DNA of 64,000 nucleotides. It comes from an uncultured bacterium. GTDB lineage: Bacteria; Cyanobacteriota; Vampirovibrionia; Gastranaerophilales; Gastranaerophilaceae. Under the pieces are notes generated by a model, which was not told the DNA's origin, did no database searches, and was given only the letters and a program-made list of their open reading frames with translations. Of this stretch, positions 16,681 to 23,790 are shown piece by piece. The position numbers and the translations under genes are program-made. The stretch's first letter is position 1. Each line of letters starts with the position of its first letter. The DNA lies in the NCBI GenBank assembly GCA_902801985.1, contig CADCKD010000012.1, forward strand, positions 1 to 64,000, read 5' to 3'.

Positions 16681-16734
16681 AACCCCTGTTTGCAGAATGA
16701 GAATCTGCCGTCCTAACCACTAGACGATACCGCT
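16660..16734 (-). tRNA. tRNA-Glu (anticodon CUC)
   Basis: Read on the minus strand, a complete 75-nt cloverleaf is visible: D-arm GTCTAGTGGTTAGGAC, anticodon stem GCAGA/TCTGC with the 7-nt loop TTCTCAT giving anticodon CTC, T-arm GGGG-TTCAATT-CCCC, and an encoded CCA end. The CUC anticodon reads GAG. The first acceptor pair would be A1-C72, a mismatch, with the other six pairs intact. Bacteria more often use a single UUC glutamate tRNA, so a second isoacceptor is expected elsewhere. The 3' end is duplicated downstream. Confidence 0.9.
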
Positions 16735-16821
16735 ATATTAGTTTGTGTTTACATTATATAACTTGAAAGAACTTTAGCAAGTACAATTTTTCATATATAA
16801 TAAATACAAGAGGGATATATT

Positions 16822-18582
16822 ATGGAAAAGAATAAAAAAGGTTATATAGGTATTGCACAGATAAACCCGACAACAGGCGATATTGAACACAACTCTTTAA
16901 AAATTAAAAATTTTATAGAGCAAGCACAAAAAATGAATCTTGATCTAGTCGTGTTTCCGGAACTTTGTATAGTCGGTCATCCCCTATTGGACATAACAGA
17001 CAGGTACCCTTTTATACTTGAAGAAAGTATGAAATGGCTTGAAGAGCTTGCCAAAATCACCAAATCAACAACCGCAGTTGTAGGTTTTGCTGAACCTGCA
17101 GGAGGGGCAAAATACCACAGTTCAGTTGCGATAATGGCAAATGGTAAAATACAAAAAATTATAAGAAAAATATCTCCTAAACAAACACCTCTATTTAATG
17201 ATATTAAATATTTTGAACCTGCACAAACTAAAGAGGAAAACATAATCGAAATAAACGAAATTAAATACAGTATTTGCATTGGCGAAGACATAAATACCAA
17301 TTTACCTCAAAAAACAGACATAATAATAAACTGTAATGCCTTGTCTTCTCAATCTGACAATGATTTTTCACAAATTGCAACCAAATATAACACCCCGATT
17401 ATAACCGTCAACCAAGTTGGAACAACCGATAATATAACATTTGAAGGTTCTTCTAAAGTTTTTGATAAAAACGGCAAGCTGATTGCAAGAGCAAAATCAT
17501 TTGAAGAACAACTTCTTGTAGTAAATCCACTCCAAGAAATTGGTGAAATATATCCTGAAACACACAATACAAATATTCATCATGAATCCTTTTCACTTGA
17601 TTATGAATTCGACATGGAACGAACATACAAAACAATTATTCAAGGTATAAAAGATTATTTTAATAAAAATGGGTTGAAACGTGCGGTTTTGGGGCTTTCA
17701 GGCGGGTTAGATTCAACTGTTTGTGCTGTTTTATTAACAGATGCACTGGGTGCAGAAAATGTCTACGGCGTGAGCATGCCATCTAAAATCACAAGTAATG
17801 AAAGCAAAAGTGATGCAGAACAACTCGCTAACAATCTAGACATAAATTATACGCAAACACCAATCATAGATATGTTTGAAACCACAAATAACTGTTTCCA
17901 AAAGCTTTTCACAACCGTTGAAAAAAATTGGAAAGACAGATACCAAAAATCTTTTACCCCAGACAATATTCAAGCACGCTCAAGAGCAATGATTCTATGG
18001 GGAATTAGTAATGAATTCCCAAGCACTATACCTATTGCAACTTCCGATAAATCAGAAGCATACATGGGTTATGCAACAATAAACGGCGATATGTCCGGCG
18101 GATTTGCACCAATAGCGGATATAACCAAGACAAAACTCTTTGCGCTTGCAAGATGGTTAAACAAAAATCGCCCAACTAAAAACGCCATCCCTGAAAGTAT
18201 TATACTAAAACGTCCCGGAGCAGAACTTGCAATTGACCCTAAAACGGGAAAACCGCTTATTGCAGAAGATGCCTTGATGCCTTATGAATTCTTAGATGAG
18301 GCCATTTGGAGAATTGAAAATAAAAAAGAAAATTATAAAGATATGATAAATTCAAAATTCCTATATGAAACCACCCATCAAGTATCAAAAGAACAAAAAA
18401 AAGAATGGTTAGACAAATTCTACAAACGTATGGCAGGAGCTCTGTACAAAAAATCAATTATGCCACCGTATGTAATTGTAGATACAACCTCACCATGCAC
18501 AATACCAATATCTTCAAAAATAAATTACAAAGGTCATAGCACAGAAGAAATTCAGAATATAATTAAAACCAATTTAAATTAA
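16822..18582 (+). CDS. nadE: NAD+ synthetase with nitrilase-like N-domain (glutaminase Cys replaced)
   Basis: NadE amidates nicotinic acid adenine dinucleotide to NAD+. The 586-residue protein has the two-domain layout of glutamine-dependent enzymes: a nitrilase-type amidase domain (about 5-255) and an ATP-dependent synthetase domain with the PP-loop SGGLDS (293-298). In the amidase domain Glu47 (FPEL) and Lys116 are present, but the position of the nucleophile, normally Cys in 'CED', reads Gly154 in IGEDI. A cysteine two residues earlier (Cys152) does not align. The enzyme may therefore use free ammonia. The start has GAGGGAT upstream. Its 3' end overlaps the convergent HTH gene by 4 nt. Confidence 0.92.
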   Translation: MEKNKKGYIGIAQINPTTGDIEHNSLKIKNFIEQAQKMNLDLVVFPELCIVGHPLLDITDRYPFILEESMKWLEELAKITKSTTAVVGFAEPAGGAKYHSSVAIMANGKIQKIIRKISPKQTPLFNDIKYFEPAQTKEENIIEINEIKYSICIGEDINTNLPQKTDIIINCNALSSQSDNDFSQIATKYNTPIITVNQVGTTDNITFEGSSKVFDKNGKLIARAKSFEEQLLVVNPLQEIGEIYPETHNTNIHHESFSLDYEFDMERTYKTIIQGIKDYFNKNGLKRAVLGLSGGLDSTVCAVLLTDALGAENVYGVSMPSKITSNESKSDAEQLANNLDINYTQTPIIDMFETTNNCFQKLFTTVEKNWKDRYQKSFTPDNIQARSRAMILWGISNEFPSTIPIATSDKSEAYMGYATINGDMSGGFAPIADITKTKLFALARWLNKNRPTKNAIPESIILKRPGAELAIDPKTGKPLIAEDALMPYEFLDEAIWRIENKKENYKDMINSKFLYETTHQVSKEQKKEWLDKFYKRMAGALYKKSIMPPYVIVDTTSPCTIPISSKINYKGHSTEEIQNIIKTNLN

Positions 18583-18785
18583 TGCCTTTCCTTATATTCA
18601 ATATCGTAACCTATGATATCCAGAATTTCTTTTACTTCACAAAACGGAATTTTTCCGCGAGTAAGTTTATTAGAAAGACTCTTTAATGAGGTTTTTTGAC
18701 CTCGTTCGCTTAAAATTGCCGCAAGTTTTGTCATTGTCATAGCCCTTTTGGCAAGCAGCATTTTTATATCTTCTCTTATACCCAT
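18579..18785 (-). CDS. Small HTH (Cro/XRE-like) DNA-binding protein
   Basis: The 68-residue protein has a helix-turn-helix layout: MTMTKLAAILSERG as first helices, then SLKSLSNKLTRGKIPF, where LSNKLTRGK is the typical recognition-helix region, and a C-terminal helix EVKEILDIIGY. It probably works as a dimeric repressor. The start ATG lacks a ribosome binding site; TTGTCA, 17 bp, TAAAAT and then 6 nt precede it, so the mRNA is likely leaderless. The promoter is back to back with that of the 75-aa gene at 18886, and a 32-bp palindrome covers the other promoter. It likely controls this divergent pair. Confidence 0.75.
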   Translation of the reverse strand: MGIREDIKMLLAKRAMTMTKLAAILSERGQKTSLKSLSNKLTRGKIPFCEVKEILDIIGYDIEYKERH

Positions 18786-18813
18786 AAAAATATTTTATAA
18801 TTATCTATATATA

Positions 18814-18842
18814 TTGACAATTTTCCACTAAAATAATATAAT
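18814..18842 (+). promoter_or_regulatory. Consensus promoter of the 75-aa gene
   Basis: TTGACA (18814-18819) and TATAAT (18837-18842) are exactly 17 bp apart, a full consensus match. The oppositely directed promoter of the HTH gene uses the overlapping TTGTCA (18815-18820, minus) and TAAAAT (18792-18797, minus). Confidence 0.75.
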
Positions 18843-18868
18843 AATCTATGTATACATAGATTATTATA
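18837..18868. promoter_or_regulatory. 32-bp perfect palindrome, probable operator
   Basis: The half-site TATAATAATCTATGTA (18837-18852) is mirrored exactly in 18853-18868. It starts at the -10 box and spans the expected transcription start of the 75-aa gene, an ideal place for repression. A degenerate relative (TTATCTATATATAT) lies near 18801-18814, over the HTH gene promoter. Confidence 0.75.
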
Positions 18869-18885
18869 AATAAACGGAGATAGTT

Positions 18886-19113
18886 ATGAATAATAAAAAT
18901 CTCAAGAAAAAAAATGTTACAGATAAAATTTATGAAATAGAAAATTATATAAATACAGAAAAAATATGGCTGGAAATTGCATTATGCATTTTAGATAATG
19001 AAAATGAAAACTATTTTTCACAACTATGTTTAATACTTAATATCATGAATGAAAATAATCAAAAATTATACAACAACTACGAAGATCTGATTGAAAATAT
19101 AAATTCAGTATAA
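18886..19113 (+). CDS. Small acidic/Asn-rich helical protein, unknown
   Basis: The 75-residue product is unrecognised. It is predicted largely helical (KIYEIENYINTEKIWLEI; NIMNENNQKLYNNYEDLI) with no signal peptide. CGGAGA 6-11 nt upstream supports the start. It is expressed from a consensus promoter covered by a 32-bp palindrome and is divergent from an HTH protein, the layout of an autoregulated repressor and its target. It could be a toxin-like or effector peptide, but nothing in the sequence identifies one. Confidence 0.6.
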   Translation: MNNKNLKKKNVTDKIYEIENYINTEKIWLEIALCILDNENENYFSQLCLILNIMNENNQKLYNNYEDLIENINSV

Positions 19114-19197
19114 ATATTAAGTTTGTAACAAAAAAAATAATATTTGAAAATAGGAAAATTTTTTAAACTTTATATATGTGTCCAAGGAAGATTGATT

Positions 19198-19407
19198 ATG
19201 ATGATGAGCGGTAAGATAGATGCAATTCAACAACAGTATATGTACACGGTACAACCGGTAAAACTGTTTGGCGATGAAAAACAAAATCAGACACGAAAAA
19301 GTTCATTTGATGTATATTCTCAAATGAACTCTAAATCTGATTATAATCCGCTGCATCCAAACGTCAAAAGCCCAACAATGGCTAAAAACCTTGACATTAT
19401 GTGCTAA
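19198..19407 (+). CDS. Small protein with KLFGDEK motif, unknown
   Basis: From the ATG at 19198 (AAGGAAG 8 nt upstream; two further ATG codons follow directly) the product is 69 residues. It contains VQPVKLFGDEK near residues 20-30, similar to the Phe-Gly N-terminal motif in other proteins of this window, and a Gln/Asn/Ser-rich remainder. It has no membrane segment or known domain. It is convergent with the next small gene, with a 1-nt gap. Confidence 0.55.
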   Translation: MMMSGKIDAIQQQYMYTVQPVKLFGDEKQNQTRKSSFDVYSQMNSKSDYNPLHPNVKSPTMAKNLDIMC

Positions 19408-19408
19408 A

Positions 19409-19630
19409 TTAACCTAAGCAATATAATTTTTGACCTAACACGTCGTTACGTGTTTCCGGAGAGCGTTCATAAGGTGCAGCAGCTTCAATTCTTGCAGCTA
19501 AACCTCTTGTATTTTGAATAGGATTTGTGCTGCCGAATGCAGAAGCCTTAGCACGACCGGATTCAACTCCCACAGGTCTTGCTGCCGGTAATTGATTAAA
19601 GCCTAATAATTTTGTTACATTAATTCCCAT
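19409..19630 (-). CDS. Small protein with AFGSTN motif, unknown
   Basis: The 73-residue protein is unrecognised. It has an Ala-rich middle with KASAFGSTNP and a segment AARIEAAAPYERSPETRN. TAGGGAT upstream of the ATG supports the start. It is convergent with the 69-aa gene and 97 nt downstream of the 53-aa gene on the same strand. The Phe-Gly motif lies further from the N-terminus (about residue 33) than in the other proteins. Confidence 0.6.
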   Translation of the reverse strand: MGINVTKLLGFNQLPAARPVGVESGRAKASAFGSTNPIQNTRGLAARIEAAAPYERSPETRNDVLGQKLYCLG

Positions 19631-19727
19631 AATTATCCCTAATTTTTCCCTTTATATATTAATAAAGTAAATTAGTGATAAAAAATTGCCTAAATTATCC
19701 GAAATATTAAGAAATATTAAGCTAGAT

Positions 19728-19889
19728 TTATAAAATAAAGAAATTATTGCTGTAATCGGGTTTGAAATACTGTTTTCTGAACCCAAAAGTTTGATCAAGA
19801 TAATATTCATTTTCTTCTTTTTTATCTCTAAACTTTCTCAAACCTATTGCAGGAACTTCATCTTTAATAAAAAATTTTAATAAATCCAT
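19728..19889 (-). CDS. Small 53-residue protein, unknown
   Basis: An ATG at 19889 with an excellent ribosome binding site (AAGGAGT, 9 nt upstream) begins a 53-codon frame. The peptide is charged and aromatic-rich (KKEENEYYLDQTFGFRKQYF) and ends in NNFFIL. It has no known domain. The strong ribosome binding site is the main support. Confidence 0.5.
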   Translation of the reverse strand: MDLLKFFIKDEVPAIGLRKFRDKKEENEYYLDQTFGFRKQYFKPDYSNNFFIL

Positions 19890-19967
19890 ATATAAACTCC
19901 TTCCTTAATTTTTTTTGTGTATAATGTTCTTAATGACATTAGCGCAAAAGTCAAAAGGAGAAATAAA

Positions 19968-20177
19968 ATGGCAGAATTAGTAACAAAAGATATGAACATC
20001 ATTGAAATCGCACAAAAACACCCTGAAAGTATTGAAATTTTTCACAAATATGGTTTAGGATGCTTAGGTTGTGCAGCTGCAAGATTTGAAAATCTTGAAG
20101 CAGGTGCTAAAGTTCACGGATTTGATGTTGATGCTATGGTAAATGATATCAACGCAGCTATTGAAGCGGCTGAATAG
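19968..20177 (+). CDS. DUF1858 domain protein
   Basis: The ATG at 19968 has AAAAGGAG 7 nt upstream and gives 69 residues. The sequence VTKDMNIIEIAQKHPESIEIFHKYGLGCLGC is the DUF1858/ScdA N-terminal pattern, with the paired cysteines of GCLGC likely binding a metal or sulfur species. Such domains are common in anaerobes beside redox and hybrid-cluster proteins. It is monocistronic with its own extended -10 promoter (TATAAT at about 19919) and terminator. Specific role unknown. Confidence 0.85.
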   Translation: MAELVTKDMNIIEIAQKHPESIEIFHKYGLGCLGCAAARFENLEAGAKVHGFDVDAMVNDINAAIEAAE

Positions 20178-20193
20178 TTAAATTTATAGCAAT

Positions 20194-20230
20194 AAAAAAG
20201 TAGGTTTTCTTTATGAAAACCTACTTTTTT
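20194..20230. terminator. Bidirectional terminator
   Basis: A 16-bp perfect stem (AAAAAAGTAGGTTTTC with its complement) and loop TTTAT, between convergent genes. Confidence 0.9.
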
Positions 20231-20243
20231 TATTAATTATAAT

Positions 20244-22256
20244 TTACACTGCATTATTTAAAAAACCTGCCATTGTTGGTTTGCTTGAAGGTACAAGCGG
20301 AGCTTGTTGAGCCTGTCTTATTGTCATTTCAGATTTATCTTTTGCACGAGCATTTTCTGTCATTTTTTTACAATATTTTGTTAACCAGATGATTAAACTT
20401 GGTACCAAAACTAATGTAGATAAGAAATCAAAGAAACTGTTACATGTTTTTGCTGCTCGCAATAAACCATTTTCACTTTCAAATAACTTATAGAATTTTT
20501 TCATCAAATCTGATTTATTGATATGAGCTTTATTAAGAGCTTGTTTAATCTCATCCGCAGATGCCTGTGCAAATGACTTGCCGTTGAAATCTTTTACAAT
20601 ATCATTTACAACAGATTTAACATTCTTATCTTTTGCCAATGCTTTTTTAACATTACCGCCACTTTGTTCAATAAACTCAACAAAACCGTTTACACCGTTT
20701 TTGTAATTTTCTATATTTGTATATTTTGATTCAAGCTGCTTACTTGATAAAACGCTATGTCTTTTATCTGCAGGATTTAGATAATCTAAAACTTTTTGTG
20801 CGAAGTTACGATTTTCCATATTCTTATGATTTAAAGCTAAACCTGTCATTTTGGTAAAGCCATCAGAGAACAGCCTTGCAAGAGCCTTTGCTCCAAATAA
20901 CAAAGCCGTAAATGATGTCATATCACGAACCAAAATATCCTTATAATCATATTTATCTTGGGCATTGAATAATCTCGGCGGAATACAGAAACCATATAAT
21001 AATACAGGCATTGCTGTTGATGAGAATATACCGCCATTCAATTCAAATATATCTGAAAGAGATTTTGGAACTTTATTATTAAATATTTTTGAACCTGTTT
21101 TTTCTAATAAACCAACAGGATTGCCTGTGAAAGCAACATCTTTACTGTTAGCATCTTTTGTCTTAGCGTCTTGTTTTGCAGGATTTGCTTCTGCATCTTC
21201 ACCAAGAGCAGGATTGCTCTTCAATCCCATATTATACAATTTAGGAATCTGAGTATAGAACAACGCAACAGCAAGGAACAATCCTATGTTAGTCAAAAAT
21301 CTTGAACCCATTTTCTTGTTGGCAAAACGTTTCATTAACTGTTCAATCTCTTCTGATGCACCATTTTTCAAAACTTTTGCAACTGAACTTGAAGCATCAT
21401 CATAAAAATGCTTCATTGAAGAAACTAATTCACCTATACTGCCATCTTTTAATGAGCCATTGGATGAAGTCATTTTTACGCCAATTTCATTGACTACACC
21501 ACCGATTTTACTCTTTCTTAACTGCATGTAATCATTCTCAACAGAACCGATTTCAGCTAATTTTGCAGCCTTTTCTTTTTTATTTAAAGTTTTATCAGCT
21601 TGAACATTTTCAGTATTAATAAGTTTTTGTGCAAATTCTTTTGCTTTGGACGCAACAGATTCTTTGCTCATTTTTTCAGCATCAGGCAAACCTGCATTTA
21701 TGCTATTTTCTATAACTCCGGCAAAAACTTTTTCATAAAAAGCCTGTTTATTAGCTTTACCATCTAATAAAGATTGCATATTTTCTTTTGCAAAATCAGC
21801 AAAAGGAATTTGCAAACTGTCAATATAATTCAACTTAACACGATTTGCCGGACCGAATTTTTTAGAAATAGCTTTTAATGAAAAATACGGTATTAAAAAC
21901 GCACTAGGCCCTGTGATAAGTTCTCTAAGGCCCTCTTTTCTTGCATAAGCCCAATTCAACTCATGTTCAGGCTTTCCGTTCTTGTCAAGAACAGTATTAC
22001 CATTTTCATCTTTTTTCTCTTTACCGCCATTAGTTAATCCATGATGAACACGCGGAGCGATAAATCCTAAACCGTCTTGAATACAAAAAGACGCAGCATA
22101 TCCTCCGGCAGCAATAAAATCCATTAAACCAACAACAGGGTTGAACCCGCCTTGGAATGAAACGTTCTGAGCTCCGGATTGCTGTTGTTTACGGGGCTGT
22201 ATATTATTCACACGATAAGGTGATATTAAATTTTGTCTTACTTGTTCTACCGGCAT
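20244..22256 (-). CDS. Large membrane-associated lineage protein with N-terminal SFQGG motif
   Basis: The 670-residue protein is unrecognised. It starts with a Gln-rich segment and QNVSFQGGFN (about residues 28-38), then hydrophobic stretches at about 42-65, 115-130, 310-335, 395-425 and 620-640, with long Lys-rich helical regions between. IQDGLGFIAP resembles VKDGLGCIMY in the 245-aa protein at 9666-10403, and the general plan resembles the 527-aa protein at 8083. These look like one expanded family of membrane-associated proteins. TAGGGA upstream supports the start. Monocistronic, with a 265-bp leader region upstream that contains two ACTACAYTTGTAAMA repeats (about 22419 and 22452). Confidence 0.8.
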   Translation of the reverse strand: MPVEQVRQNLISPYRVNNIQPRKQQQSGAQNVSFQGGFNPVVGLMDFIAAGGYAASFCIQDGLGFIAPRVHHGLTNGGKEKKDENGNTVLDKNGKPEHELNWAYARKEGLRELITGPSAFLIPYFSLKAISKKFGPANRVKLNYIDSLQIPFADFAKENMQSLLDGKANKQAFYEKVFAGVIENSINAGLPDAEKMSKESVASKAKEFAQKLINTENVQADKTLNKKEKAAKLAEIGSVENDYMQLRKSKIGGVVNEIGVKMTSSNGSLKDGSIGELVSSMKHFYDDASSSVAKVLKNGASEEIEQLMKRFANKKMGSRFLTNIGLFLAVALFYTQIPKLYNMGLKSNPALGEDAEANPAKQDAKTKDANSKDVAFTGNPVGLLEKTGSKIFNNKVPKSLSDIFELNGGIFSSTAMPVLLYGFCIPPRLFNAQDKYDYKDILVRDMTSFTALLFGAKALARLFSDGFTKMTGLALNHKNMENRNFAQKVLDYLNPADKRHSVLSSKQLESKYTNIENYKNGVNGFVEFIEQSGGNVKKALAKDKNVKSVVNDIVKDFNGKSFAQASADEIKQALNKAHINKSDLMKKFYKLFESENGLLRAAKTCNSFFDFLSTLVLVPSLIIWLTKYCKKMTENARAKDKSEMTIRQAQQAPLVPSSKPTMAGFLNNAV

Positions 22257-22486
22257 AATCCCTACAAAAATTACACTACTACATAATTATTAAAAACAAC
22301 AACTACGAAAAAATTGTCCTTTTTATAGCTACATGTTTCAAAAATTTTACATTTTACATGAAAATTTCTGATTAAGTGTACTTATTATACTTAATACAAA
22401 AAATAATTGCAAGTCATATACTACATTTGTAACAGAAAATTTACATAAAACTACTACACTTGTAAACATATTGTATTCAATATTAA

Positions 22487-22521
22487 TTGACATATTATTT
22501 TATCCGAATTAAACTACAGGA
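22487..22521 (+). promoter_or_regulatory. Promoter of trmFO ending 6 nt before the start codon
   Basis: TTGACA (22487-22492), 17 bp, TAAACT (22510-22515), then ACAGGA and the ATG at 22522. Transcription should begin at the start codon itself. Confidence 0.65.
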
Positions 22522-23787
22522 ATGGAAGTTAATGTTATCGGTGCAGGGCTTGCAGGTTCAGAAGCCGCAATACAATTAGCAAATAGAGGATTTCGAGTTA
22601 ATCTTTTTGAGATGAGGCCAAATACACAAACAGGTGCACACTCATACGATATAACAAACGGAAGCGGACTTTTAAAGCACGAAATGGAATTACTTGGCGG
22701 AGAATTAATCAAAATAGCTAAAAATTGTGCTGTTCCGGCAGGAGGTGCACTGGCGATAGATAGAGAAAAATTCTCTCAAACCGTAACAGAAATTATTACC
22801 CAAAATCCAAACATAAACTTTATAAGAGAAGAAGTTGTTGACATTCCACAAACTCCAACAATTATTGCATCAGGGCCGTTGACAAGCGATAAATTTGCAC
22901 AAAGCATTAAAAATTTTACACAAAGCGAATATTTGCACTTTTTTGATGCTATCGCACCAATTGTTGAAAAGGACAGTATAAACTTTGATATAGCTTTCTA
23001 TGCAAGCAGATATGATAAAGGGGAAGCATCTTATATTAATTGTCCTATGAACAAAGAAGAGTATGAAAAATTTTATAATATATTGATTAACGCCCCAAAA
23101 ATAGAACGACACGACTTTGAAAAAGGTGCGAAATTTTTTGAAAGCTGTCTGCCTATCGAGGTTTTGGCTTCACGGGGAGAAGACACATTAAGATTTGGCC
23201 CTATGAAACCTGTAGGTCTTATTGACAAGCGTACAAACGAAAAAAGCTATGCAGTTGTTCAACTAAGGCAGGATAATAGTGCAAAAACTTTGTATAATTT
23301 AGTTGGATTTCAAACAAACTTAAAATGGGGCGCCCAAAAAGAACTACTGCAATCAATTCCAGGGCTTGAAGAATGTAATATTGTTCGTTATGGAGTTATG
23401 CACAGAAATACATTTATAAATTCCCCCAAACTACTAAATCCGACACTTCAAACAAGAGAAAGAAAAGATTTGTTCTTTGCGGGTCAAATAACAGGAACTG
23501 AAGGATATACAGAGTCTATTGCATCAGGACTTTTGGCAGGGATAAATATGGCAAAATTTTTAAAAAATGAAGATTTGCTTGAACTTCCAAAGGATACAAT
23601 GTTAGGGGCTTTGACACATTATATTACAGATCCTCAAAATGATAATTTCCAACCTATAAATTCAAATTGGGGTATAGTTCCTCCTGTTGAATTGCCGAAA
23701 AAAGAACGTAAAAATAAGAAACTTAAAGGTGAAATGATGGCTCAAAGAGCGATACAATCACTAAAATCATATATTGAAACGGAGTAA
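22522..23787 (+). CDS. trmFO: Methylenetetrahydrofolate-tRNA-(uracil-5-)-methyltransferase TrmFO, variant
   Basis: TrmFO is the flavoenzyme that makes ribothymidine 54 in the tRNA T-loop using methylenetetrahydrofolate. The 421-residue protein has the FAD motif GAGLAG (7-12), FEMRP, PAGGALAIDREKFS, FESCLPIEVLA with the conserved cysteine, and GTEGYTESIASG. Length is slightly below the usual 430-440 because the stretch after 'TGAH' is short: the conserved segment that normally contains LVCSNS, including one functional cysteine, is absent and replaced by SYDITNGSG. The gene has a near-consensus promoter and no ribosome binding site. It is followed after 3 nt by an alcohol dehydrogenase gene. 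Confidence 0.92.
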   Translation: MEVNVIGAGLAGSEAAIQLANRGFRVNLFEMRPNTQTGAHSYDITNGSGLLKHEMELLGGELIKIAKNCAVPAGGALAIDREKFSQTVTEIITQNPNINFIREEVVDIPQTPTIIASGPLTSDKFAQSIKNFTQSEYLHFFDAIAPIVEKDSINFDIAFYASRYDKGEASYINCPMNKEEYEKFYNILINAPKIERHDFEKGAKFFESCLPIEVLASRGEDTLRFGPMKPVGLIDKRTNEKSYAVVQLRQDNSAKTLYNLVGFQTNLKWGAQKELLQSIPGLEECNIVRYGVMHRNTFINSPKLLNPTLQTRERKDLFFAGQITGTEGYTESIASGLLAGINMAKFLKNEDLLELPKDTMLGALTHYITDPQNDNFQPINSNWGIVPPVELPKKERKNKKLKGEMMAQRAIQSLKSYIETE

Positions 23788-23790
23788 ACT

